DNA from: Akkermansiaceae bacterium
GTDB taxonomy: Bacteria > Verrucomicrobiota > Verrucomicrobiia > Verrucomicrobiales > Akkermansiaceae
Length of the DNA stretch: 64,000 nt
Direction: 5' to 3'
NCBI GenBank assembly: GCA_019634595.1
Contig: JAHCBC010000001.1
Location: forward strand, 930,001-994,000
The position numbers were made by a program, and so were the translations under genes. Below are positions 17,196 to 23,982 of this stretch, piece after piece. Below the pieces are notes generated by a model. That model was given only the letters and a program-made list of their open reading frames with translations. It ran no database searches and was not told the DNA's origin. The first letter of the stretch is position 1, and the number at the start of each line of letters is the position of its first letter.

Positions 17196-18203
17196 TTTGA
17201 GATTGGCCCGGCTTGGTCGTGCTACACCAAGTCCAGAGGATGAGATCTGTTTTTGAAATTTCCCGGAGGTTCTGAATCTCGGATTCGAGCTTGTATGCCG
17301 ATCCGCAAGGGGAATTACCTGTAAGTGATAGGTTGAGGAAATCGCCTGCCCAAGTCGGCGTCATCTGGTCATCATCCAGCAACGAAGGCGAACGGACTCC
17401 TTCACTTTGAGCGCCGACGGGATGTGGCGGCGACAATAGAACCAATTTTCGGTCGATTTGCCCGTGATCGATCCAGTTACCACGAGATCGTCGGATATCC
17501 CCTAGTTGGATTTAGCCTACAAATCTGGCGTATCGAATCCGACTTGCCCCGAGAAACGAAGAGATTGCGTCTTCATAAGTCGAGGTTTTGGCGTACTAAT
17601 CGGTCAAAAAAGGGGTGTTTTTGACTCGTAAGCAAAAAGCTGTCATGCTTATCGGTTAGGTTAAGTTGCCTATATTGAGTTGATTATGAAAAACTCCCGA
17701 TTCGTGAAAAATGACCGGAAACTTCTTATCGGGTAGGCTAAATTTCTAATTATAAATGAAATATGGCTATTTGATCGATTTTCTATGAATTTCATCACAC
17801 GAATGAATCTCTCAATATTCGACTGCTGATAGCCTTGGTTTTTCCTTGGGCGCGCCTCATTTGAAACGTCGTTTGAGTATGCCGGAGCGGCATGAAGGCT
17901 AATCGAGGTGATAATGCGATTGGTCGGAGAGAGTCGGCTGGGCCGTTGGAAAAAGACTAAAACACTACTGCCGTCCGGCATCATTTGGCGATGAAGGGCA
18001 TAGAATTGGCGATCCCGCTTCAGTTCCATCGCAAACACTTTGCCCACCTGCTGCAATGATGTGATCCGCAGTGATTGTCCCCTTAACTACTGATCGGACG
18101 ATGAAGGAGAAGACGGTTGCCCGAGACCCAAGGGTAATAGGGGGGGGGAGCGGTCGGCGCACCGGATGCGGGCGCCGACCGGTTCCTCATTCCGGATCGA
18201 ACT
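17196..18203. other. AT-rich gene-poor stretch
   Basis: About 1 kb with clearly lower GC than the flanks. Open frames exist (for example minus strand 17670-18056) but are basic, low-complexity and match no family known to me. I read it as decayed accessory DNA at the left side of the region. Confidence 0.5.
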
Positions 18204-18356
18204 TCAACGTCCTAGATCTCCATCGCCTCCACACACGGCACAACGAAATTGGCCTTTCCAGCCGGTCCCGTTGCACGTGTTGCATTTGACGGAGTAGGCC
18301 GTGGCGGCCCCGGCCGCCAACAAGGCGCCGGTGATGATGATGGCTATTTTCTTCAT
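18204..18356 (-). CDS. Small exported protein with a DnaJ-type zinc motif
   Basis: A 50-aa protein. The first 20 residues form a signal peptide (MKKIAIIITG, then ALLAAGAATA). The rest holds two CxxCxGxG half-motifs, CNTCNGTG and CAVCGGDG, nine residues apart, as in one zinc site of the DnaJ cysteine-rich domain. It is shorter than most annotated genes and could easily be missed. It may bind zinc or act as a redox/chaperone peptide outside the cytoplasm. It lies in the same orientation as the GYF-domain gene upstream, 97 nt away. Confidence 0.65.
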   Translation of the reverse strand: MKKIAIIITGALLAAGAATAYSVKCNTCNGTGWKGQFRCAVCGGDGDLGR

Positions 18357-18453
18357 TTGCATTATGTTTGTTGGTCTCTGTTCGGGCAGATTGTTACGTT
18401 CGGAGAGCTGCGGTCACTAGCTTCTCAGCATCTTCGTATATCTCGGGTTCTTG

Positions 18454-19149
18454 TTATCGAATCCTGTTCATAGGGTGTCCATCGGAGTCGATCAGATCTC
18501 CGGTTTCGTCGAAAACGAAAGTGAGGTTACGGCCTCCGAGATTTGCTATAACCCGCCGGCCTTGAATGAAATAAGTCCCTTTTAAATCCAAGTTGACGCT
18601 GATCGGGGAGGGGGAGTTGCTTGAATTTGCCGTCGCAAGAGCCGTGGTCCTCACTGTCTTATCAGACCTGAAGTCCCAGGTTATCAACACTTCAGCCGAT
18701 GACCCATTCTCCAAAAGAGTCGATGTTGTTTGCTGAAACTCTCCTGAAAATGATTCCTTGGAATGGCGGGATCCGCGATCACCGGTTTTCTTTTCGACTT
18801 TGGAGGTGGAGACGTATTCAGGATCACATCTACCAATAAAAAGAAATAAATTGACGATGGTGAACAATGCGACCGCCCATTTGATCCAAATCGCAGGAAG
18901 AATCCCCTTGGATTTTTGGGGGAGAGCGGGAGGTTGGAAGGCGTGATGCCGGGGGATCGGGGGAATGGTATCGTAGGGAGGAAGGGGGAAGCAGTCCGCG
19001 AACGAGGTCCATTCATGGAATCCTTCACGCCATATAAGCGCGTCGTAAGGCATGGCTCCGCTGACGGCGCGGTTCCTCAGTTCTATTTCCGTGTAAGGAC
19101 CAAGCTGATGGTCTCCATCCAGAACGTAGTATTGGAGGGGGGTATTCAT
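18454..19149 (-). CDS. GYF_2 (DUF4339) domain membrane protein
   Basis: A 231-aa protein. The N-terminal domain (YYVLDGDHQLGPYTEIELR, then ALIWREGFHEWTSF) is a bacterial GYF_2/DUF4339 module, which binds proline-rich peptides. One membrane segment follows near residue 95 (WAVALFTIVNLFLFIGR). The C-terminal part is polar and unrecognised. Base composition is AT-rich compared with the flanking chromosome. The partner and pathway are unknown. Confidence 0.75.
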   Translation of the reverse strand: MNTPLQYYVLDGDHQLGPYTEIELRNRAVSGAMPYDALIWREGFHEWTSFADCFPLPPYDTIPPIPRHHAFQPPALPQKSKGILPAIWIKWAVALFTIVNLFLFIGRCDPEYVSTSKVEKKTGDRGSRHSKESFSGEFQQTTSTLLENGSSAEVLITWDFRSDKTVRTTALATANSSNSPSPISVNLDLKGTYFIQGRRVIANLGGRNLTFVFDETGDLIDSDGHPMNRIR

Positions 19150-19151
19150 TG

Positions 19152-19172
19152 CAGGAAGGAACGTCCTTCCTG
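19152..19172. repeat. Perfect 9-bp palindrome upstream of the GYF-domain gene
   Basis: CAGGAAGGA, spacer ACG and TCCTTCCTG lie 2 bases upstream of the gene's start codon. It could be an operator or part of the palindromic repeat at 19193-19284. Confidence 0.5.
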
Positions 19173-19192
19173 GTGGCCGGGGAGTTGAGAAA

Positions 19193-19284
19193 CCGTAGAG
19201 ACACGGCTGCCCCGGCCTTCGGCGCTTTCGCGCCTATTGCATACACCGTGGCCTCACCGACCTTTCGGCGGGGCGTCTCTATGG
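19193..19284. repeat. Palindromic intergenic element with CCGTAGAGAC ends
   Basis: CCGTAGAGAC at 19193-19202 is mirrored by GTCTCTATGG at 19275-19284, and the interior has smaller hairpins. It looks like a REP/MITE-type element. The rest of the 19,150-19,811 gap holds the IS66 remnant at 19603 and no intact gene. Confidence 0.5.
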
Positions 19285-19602
19285 GTTCTCACACCCGGCC
19301 CGCAGGAGTGCGGACTACCGAAGATCTACCACGATTGAATAACGAATGTCCATGCAAAAACCCATAGGATGAGGTCGTTTGAACTGAGTGGCAAGGGGAA
19401 ACGAGGTGGGCTTCTCATGTCCGGAGCATGGAATTTACCTGCCCTTGGCAGGTTTCTGTAGCCTTTGAGCATTCCGGAGCGGTGTATCCTATCGAAAAGA
19501 TTGTCGCGACGATTCGGGGAATGGATTCCATGTCGACGTCGCTTCCCGCAAGCATCTTCCTTGGGCGGCAGAACTGCTGCGTCATCTTTCTTCCTCCCGC
19601 CC

Positions 19603-19662
19603 ATGCTGACGCTTTCCGTCAGCCTGAAGGTCTTCGTCGCTGTGGAGCCCTGCGACATGCGC
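19603..19662 (+). pseudogene. IS66 TnpB (orf2) remnant
   Basis: The frame MLTLSVSLKVFVAVEPCDMR matches the start of the IS66-family accessory protein TnpB, which reads roughly MLxLxxxxxVFVAVEPVDMRKSF. After DMR the similarity stops and the frame ends shortly afterwards at 19743. Only about 20 codons remain. It points to past transposition at the edge of the accessory block. Confidence 0.55.
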
Positions 19663-19811
19663 CGCCTCCCAATATCAAGCGACTCCACGCGATGGAAACC
19701 AACTGAAATCCCACGGCATTCCGCGTTATATGAAACCGAATGAGTGCACGTTGTTGCGCCGGATCCAGTGAGTCCGCCGAGAGGTGGACGAAGCGGATTC
19801 CGACTACCACT

Positions 19812-19838
19812 GAAGGCCCGGCACTCCGCCGGGCCTTC
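19812..19838 (+). terminator. Hairpin ahead of the plus-strand cassette
   Basis: GAAGGCCCGGC, loop ACTCC, GCCGGGCCTTC is an 11-bp perfect stem followed by TTCGTTT. It precedes the first cassette leader by about 25 bases. The cassette has similar hairpins at 21760, 22874 and 23922, each just before a leader and start codon. Confidence 0.65.
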
Positions 19839-19865
19839 TTCGTTTCAACCCACAACCCAACCATC

Positions 19866-20399
19866 ATGGCCATCAAACTGATTGCGAATTATTCCAAGCG
19901 TCTCGGCCTCCCCGGATTCTCGTCCCACCAGTTCTCCGTCTCGGTCGAGACCGAACTGGTGGCGACAGACGATATCCCGGGCGAGTCCGAGCGCCTTTAT
20001 CAACTCCTCCAGCAGAACGTGGACGAGCAGATCCTCGCTACCGGCTTCGTTCCACCCTCCGACTACGGGATGGACGCTCCGGCTCCCGTGAACGGTCGTC
20101 CGCCAGCCAACGGCGGAGCTGCCGCTTCCTGGCAGCGTGGACCGGCGTGGAAATGTTCCGACAAGCAGCGGGATCTCATCCTCAAAATTGTCGATGAACA
20201 CCGCCTCGACAAGGCGTCCATCGAAGCGCTCGCCAATGAGCGTTTCGGCAAGGGCGTCAAATCCCTCAACAAGATGGAGGCCTCCGGGCTGATCGACGAA
20301 TTGCTGGACACCCACGGCTCACCGCAGCAACAGCCTCCCGCCAACGGCCTGCGCCGGACCAATGGTTCGGCCTACGCCAACGGAAGGAGGTCTCGGTGA
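19866..20399 (+). CDS. Hypothetical protein with a C-terminal ERF/RecT-associated-like helical segment
   Basis: A 177-aa protein. The first half (MAIKLIANYSKRLGLPGFSS) is unrecognised. After a proline/asparagine linker, residues about 95-150 (WKCSDKQRDLILKIVDEHRL, then LNKMEASGLIDELL) resemble the short helical tail found after single-strand annealing proteins and related phage recombination factors. The start is preceded by the CA-rich leader CCCAACCATC and no Shine-Dalgarno. The stop overlaps the nuclease GTG start by 4 nt, so it probably works with that nuclease. Confidence 0.6.
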   Translation: MAIKLIANYSKRLGLPGFSSHQFSVSVETELVATDDIPGESERLYQLLQQNVDEQILATGFVPPSDYGMDAPAPVNGRPPANGGAAASWQRGPAWKCSDKQRDLILKIVDEHRLDKASIEALANERFGKGVKSLNKMEASGLIDELLDTHGSPQQQPPANGLRRTNGSAYANGRRSR

Positions 20400-21247
20400 T
20401 CACCCCAGCATCCACCGGGCGGTTCGAGACCGGACTCTCCGCCTGCGCGGGGACGTTCCCGGACCACATCAGTCCGACTGCGGCGAAGTCGTATCTGGCA
20501 TGCTCCCTCCGCTTCTACTTCGAGCGGGTCGCCTGCCTGAAGAAACCGACACCGAAGAACCTCCACCTCGGCAAGGCGGTCCACGCCGCATTGCAGGCGT
20601 TCCATCTCGCCCGCTGGCGGGGAGTGGACGATTCACCGGAAACCATCGCCACCGCCTACGAGGAGGCTTTCCTCCGCCTGGAACGGGAGGAAGGACCGGT
20701 GAACTTCGACGATGCCGCGGAGCGCGAGAAATCCCGCACCGACGGATTGCGAATCGTCGCCGCCTACCTCGACAGCCCGGAAGTCCTGAAAGGGAAGCCC
20801 CGGGCGGTCGAGGTGAAATTGACCGAGGAAATCCCCGGCCTGTCCGTGCCGCTCACCGGCGCGATGGATCTGGTCGGTGAGAACCTCATCCCCATCGACT
20901 TCAAATCCGCCGCCGCGAAGCCCGATATTGGCCATGCGGCGTTCGAGCACGAGATCCAGCTGGTGTCCTACCAGCTCCTGATGGAGGCGGCCACGGGCGA
21001 GAGTCCTCCGTCTCTGGACCTCGTGTTCCTGGTGAAAACGAAGACTCCGCAGGTGATCCGGGTCAAATCCCCACCGGCGGACGCCCACCGGAAGAAGCGG
21101 GTGACCGCCCTTCTCGAAACTGCCGTCACCGGCATCGCGGAGGACCGGTTCCATCCGCAGCCGGGGATGCATTGTTCGTGGTGCCAGTTCCGCCGCGAAT
21201 GCGCGGCCTGGCTCCCGCGGGAGCGGGAGGAAAGGAGGGCGGCATGA
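20396..21247 (+). CDS. PD-(D/E)XK nuclease, RecB/Cas4-like with an Fe-S-type cysteine set
   Basis: A 283-aa protein. The RecB-family core is visible: GKAVHAALQAF, GAMDLVGE, IDFKS (catalytic Asp and Lys) and QLVSYQLL. One Cys near the N-terminus (YLACSLRFYF) and three at the C-terminus (HCSWCQFRREC) match the four-cysteine 4Fe-4S arrangement of Cas4 and AddB. It should be a DNA exonuclease or end-processing enzyme. The GTG start overlaps the previous stop by 4 nt. The next gene, a lipoprotein, overlaps by 4 nt. No cas genes or CRISPR are nearby. Confidence 0.82.
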   Translation: MITPASTGRFETGLSACAGTFPDHISPTAAKSYLACSLRFYFERVACLKKPTPKNLHLGKAVHAALQAFHLARWRGVDDSPETIATAYEEAFLRLEREEGPVNFDDAAEREKSRTDGLRIVAAYLDSPEVLKGKPRAVEVKLTEEIPGLSVPLTGAMDLVGENLIPIDFKSAAAKPDIGHAAFEHEIQLVSYQLLMEAATGESPPSLDLVFLVKTKTPQVIRVKSPPADAHRKKRVTALLETAVTGIAEDRFHPQPGMHCSWCQFRRECAAWLPREREERRAA

Positions 21248-21609
21248 AATCCTTCTTCCGCATCCTGCTCCTATTGGCCCTGCTGTGGCTTCCGTCCTGC
21301 AACGGCGGAGGTGGTATCAGCCGGGAGGAAGCACGCATCCAGCGGGAGGTGAACCAGCGGGTGGAAACCATCCGTTCCGAAATGAAAGTTTCGGAAACCC
21401 GCTGGAAGACCGCCCGGGTGGTCGCCTTCTGCCTGCTGGCGGGAGGAGCGCTCATCTGGCTATTCAACGGCGGGGGTGGATCTTCTCTCGGCGAGAGCTA
21501 TCCGAAGCTGGCCGACCCCAGAAACCATGACCCCGGTCACCGCCGACGCGTGATCGACCGGCACTACCCTGACGAAGATGAACCCGACGAGTATCCGTAT
21601 CGCCGTTGA
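21244..21609 (+). CDS. Predicted lipoprotein with a second membrane helix
   Basis: This 121-aa protein begins MKSFFRILLLLALLWLPSCN, giving a lipobox-like LPSC around Cys19. A helical polar segment with coiled-coil character follows (EEARIQREVNQRVETIR), then a hydrophobic helix (AFCLLAGGALIWLF) and an acidic, tyrosine-rich tail. The family is not recognised. The start overlaps the nuclease stop (ATGA). Confidence 0.65.
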   Translation: MKSFFRILLLLALLWLPSCNGGGGISREEARIQREVNQRVETIRSEMKVSETRWKTARVVAFCLLAGGALIWLFNGGGGSSLGESYPKLADPRNHDPGHRRRVIDRHYPDEDEPDEYPYRR

Positions 21610-21727
21610 GGTGGTCCTGGTGCTCGGCACCGCCGGACTCCTGCTGGAACTGGTCCAGTCGCATTCCTGGGCAGTGATCCTGATCGCGGTGGCCGCACTC
21701 CTATGGCTCCAGGTCAGGCGTCACTGA
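21578..21727 (+). CDS. Tiny two-helix membrane peptide
   Basis: A 49-aa frame overlapping the lipoprotein end by 32 nt. It has two hydrophobic stretches (VVLVLGTAGLLLELV and WAVILIAVAALLWL) and ends QVRRH. Its size and position recall holin-like or toxin-like membrane peptides in phage modules, but nothing shows which. It is too short to be confident without conservation data. Confidence 0.45.
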   Translation: MNPTSIRIAVEVVLVLGTAGLLLELVQSHSWAVILIAVAALLWLQVRRH

Positions 21728-21759
21728 CCGCCATCCGTCCGGCATCCTGCCGGATCCCG

Positions 21760-21791
21760 ACGCCCGCCCGGTTCGATCCCGTGGCGGGCGT
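21760..21791 (+). terminator. Hairpin between the membrane peptide and the DUF3150-like gene
   Basis: ACGCCCGCC pairs with GGCGGGCGT around a 14-nt loop, followed by TTCCGTTT. A smaller hairpin (TCCGGCA/TGCCGGA, 21738-21754) precedes it. The leader of the next gene begins directly after it. Confidence 0.55.
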
Positions 21792-21829
21792 TTCCGTTTC
21801 CAACCCCAACTCAGAAACAAACCATCATC

Positions 21830-22840
21830 ATGAATCCACAGAACCAACCGCTCCTCGACGCCATCTGCCGCCGGGGAGTCCTTGTCTCCACCAGTGTCCG
21901 TTACTGGCGCGGGTGCAAGAAACTCGCGCCCGAGGATCTCGGACTCGATCCATCCACCGTGAGCGACCGGCTGATCCAGCTCGGCCACAAGCGGCTTATC
22001 CCCCGTGAGGCGTTGTCACGTTTCGCCCTCATCGAATCCCGGGCACACGCCTTGGTCGAAGCGGCGAGCTTTCCGTTCCTCGGTGGTATCGCCCGCTTCG
22101 TCCCCAACCCACGTCTCGCCGGGGTGGTGGAGAAACTGGCCAAGCTGCGTGAAGAATTCCGTGACGAAACACTCGCCTTTGTGGCGGACTACACCCCTTT
22201 GCGGGATCGTGCTCTCGCTGAGTGGCGGGCGGCGTCGCTCCAGCTCCGTGGTTCAGAACGCCTGTTCTATACCATCGAGCAATCATTTCCTCCGGCGGGA
22301 TCCATCGCGAACCGTTTCGTCTTCGAGACGAGGATGTTCCAGGTGGCGGCTCCCGACAGCCTCCGGCTGGAGGTAGTCGAGGGCGTCGAGCAGATGGAAA
22401 TCGCGGAGGACCGCCGGCGCATCGCCGATGAAGCCTCCCGCAAGCTCCGGGGCGACCTCGACGAGTTCATCCGTGAAAGCGTCACCGCCCTGCGCCAGGA
22501 AACCGCCAAGCTGGCCTCCGAGGTCCTCGCCACCATCGAGGGATCGGAAAACGGTGTCCACCAACGGACCCTGAACCGGCTGTCCTCGTTCATCGACGAC
22601 TTCCGCGCTCTCAACTTCGCGGGCGACCGCGAACTGGAAGGAACGCTTGAGAAGTTCCGCCGCGACCTGCTCACCCGGACCGCGGAGGACTACCGCAATA
22701 GCGGGGGTGCGATGCGGGATCTGACCGCAGGCCTCGACCGCCTGCGTGAATCCGCCGTTCGCCTGGCCAAGGGCGACGCGTGCGATGTCCTCAGCCGCTT
22801 CGGCCAGATGGGCGTGCGTCGCTTCGCCGAGGCGGGCTGA
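21830..22840 (+). CDS. DUF3150-like protein
   Basis: A 336-aa protein. Its N-terminus has YWRGCKKLAPEDLGLD, LGHKRLIPREAL, and then FPFLGGIARFVP, which resemble the opening of DUF3150 proteins found in phages, plasmids and integrative elements. The C-terminal half is helical. The function is unknown; relatives often sit near AAA+ ATPases, as here. The leader is CA-rich (AAACCATCATC before ATG) and lacks a Shine-Dalgarno. Confidence 0.55.
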   Translation: MNPQNQPLLDAICRRGVLVSTSVRYWRGCKKLAPEDLGLDPSTVSDRLIQLGHKRLIPREALSRFALIESRAHALVEAASFPFLGGIARFVPNPRLAGVVEKLAKLREEFRDETLAFVADYTPLRDRALAEWRAASLQLRGSERLFYTIEQSFPPAGSIANRFVFETRMFQVAAPDSLRLEVVEGVEQMEIAEDRRRIADEASRKLRGDLDEFIRESVTALRQETAKLASEVLATIEGSENGVHQRTLNRLSSFIDDFRALNFAGDRELEGTLEKFRRDLLTRTAEDYRNSGGAMRDLTAGLDRLRESAVRLAKGDACDVLSRFGQMGVRRFAEAG

Positions 22841-22873
22841 TCCACACCTGTCCCCAACAACCCAACCCCCAGC

Positions 22874-22899
22874 GGGCGGTCCGATTCGTCGGGCCGCCC
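22874..22899 (+). terminator. Hairpin after the DUF3150-like gene
   Basis: GGGCGGTCCGA pairs with TCGGGCCGCCC (one G-T wobble) around a TTCG tetraloop, followed by ATTCCCATTT. A UUCG loop is especially stable in RNA. Confidence 0.6.
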
Positions 22900-22970
22900 A
22901 TTCCCATTTCCACACCCCGCACGTCATCACCATCACCCCGACCGCCAACGACCACCCATCAGCCTGAATA

Positions 22971-23057
22971 CCCAACCACCATCATCATTACCCAACCACC
23001 ATCATCATTACCCAACCACCATCATCATTACCCAACCACCATCATCATTACCCAACC
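22971..23057 (+). repeat. 20-bp tandem repeat, 4.35 copies, in the DUF1257 leader
   Basis: The unit CCCAACCACCATCATCATTA repeats four times without change (22971-23050), followed by a partial copy, and ends 20 bases before the DUF1257 start. The unit resembles the leaders of the other cassette genes (CCCAACCATCATG), with ATT replacing the start ATG. Confidence 0.9.
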
Positions 23058-23076
23058 TCTATCCAGAACCACCATC

Positions 23077-23460
23077 ATGTCCCACTTCACCACCATCAAA
23101 ACCGAAGTCCGCGATCTGGAGGCCCTCAACGACGCCTGCGTCGAGATGGACCTCAAGCTTGTTCCAAATGCCACCTGCCGCGGCTATGCCGGTGCCGTCC
23201 GCAGGGCAGACCATGTCATCCAGCTCAAAGGGCCGTATGACATTGCCGTCGATCCTGCGGAGGGCGGCCGCTATGGCTTCTCCGCCGACTGGTGGGCAGG
23301 TCATGTCGAAAAGGAGGTCGGAGCGGGCTACGGCCGGCTCCTGCAATCCTACGGCGTTCACAAGACACTGCGAGAAGCCCGAATGCGGGGCCTGCGCACC
23401 TCACGACAGGTAAGTGAGGATGGAACCATCCTCCTCACCTTGGAAGGAGGTTCCCTGTGA
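23077..23460 (+). CDS. DUF1257 / Ycf35-like protein
   Basis: A 127-aa protein starting MSHFTTIKTEVRDLEALNDA, the characteristic opening of DUF1257 (Ycf35 of plastids and cyanobacteria). Family members have no known biochemical role. In many genomes they travel with a DUF2997 protein and a Ycf46-like AAA+ ATPase, as here. Translation follows the tandem-repeat leader. The stop overlaps the DUF2997 GTG start by 4 nt, so the two are probably made together. Confidence 0.8.
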   Translation: MSHFTTIKTEVRDLEALNDACVEMDLKLVPNATCRGYAGAVRRADHVIQLKGPYDIAVDPAEGGRYGFSADWWAGHVEKEVGAGYGRLLQSYGVHKTLREARMRGLRTSRQVSEDGTILLTLEGGSL

Positions 23461-23669
23461 ACCGCCGCATCCTGGTCAAAGTCTCGCCTACTGGCGGAAT
23501 CACCGTCGAGGCGGAGGGCTTCCAGGGCAAGGGCTGCACCGACGCCACCAAGGCGATCGAGGAGGCCCTTGGTTCCCGGACCGCCCGCACCCTGAAACCC
23601 GAATTCGTCCGGCAGGTGGCCAGCCATCCGCTCCGCCAGCAACTCGGCAACGGAGGTGAGGGGCGATGA
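23457..23669 (+). CDS. DUF2997 family protein
   Basis: A 70-aa protein (GTG start in the GTGA overlap with DUF1257). RRILVKVSPTGGITVEAEGF followed by CTDATKAIEEALG matches DUF2997, a small family paired with DUF1257. The function is unknown. Its stop overlaps the next start by 4 nt (ATGA). Confidence 0.75.
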   Translation: MNRRILVKVSPTGGITVEAEGFQGKGCTDATKAIEEALGSRTARTLKPEFVRQVASHPLRQQLGNGGEGR

Positions 23670-23896
23670 GTTCCTCCATCCTTCGCTTCGATTCCACGGG
23701 CAAGGTCGCCTGCCTCTACACGGAGGCCATCGACCTGCGCTCGCTGGGCACCCTCGAAATTAAACGGCTTACCGATGTCCGCTTCGACGACACCTCCCAG
23801 CAATGGGAAGTCGCGATGGTGGCCACCGGTGAGATCGTCCACCGCGATCCCTCCCGCGAGGCCTGCCTCGCCTGGGAACGTGAAACACTCGGCTGA
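23666..23896 (+). CDS. Hypothetical 76-aa protein in the Ycf-like cluster
   Basis: A small protein (SSSILRFDSTGKVACLYTEA, then a beta-rich segment ending EACLAWERETLG). It reads as a DUF-type beta protein that I do not recognise. Chained ATGA overlaps with DUF1257 and DUF2997 tie it to the same unit. A hairpin, CGGCTGATC/GATCAGCCG, covers its stop codon. Confidence 0.6.
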   Translation: MSSSILRFDSTGKVACLYTEAIDLRSLGTLEIKRLTDVRFDDTSQQWEVAMVATGEIVHRDPSREACLAWERETLG

Positions 23897-23921
23897 TCCA
23901 CCAAGATCAGCCGTCCCCACC

Positions 23922-23951
23922 AGCCCCGGTCTCCATTTGGAGACTGGGGCT
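23922..23951 (+). terminator. Hairpin ahead of the AAA+ ATPase gene
   Basis: AGCCCCGGTCTCCA pairs with TGGAGACTGGGGCT (one G-T pair) and is followed by TTCTCATTT. The ATPase leader starts within 10 bases. Confidence 0.65.
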
Positions 23952-23982
23952 TTCTCATTTCAACCCACCGATACCAAACATC

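Noticed and set aside
17670..18056. A 128-codon minus-strand open frame in the AT-rich stretch
   Set aside because: Its composition is basic and low-complexity, with no family match and no gene partner; not enough to call a gene.
20396..21247. CRISPR-adaptation Cas4
   Set aside because: The nuclease has the Cas4-like cysteine set, but no cas1, cas2 or array is nearby; the phage-recombination neighbourhood fits better.
22971..23057. CRISPR-like array
   Set aside because: The 20-bp copies are contiguous, with no spacers, and they merge into a gene leader.
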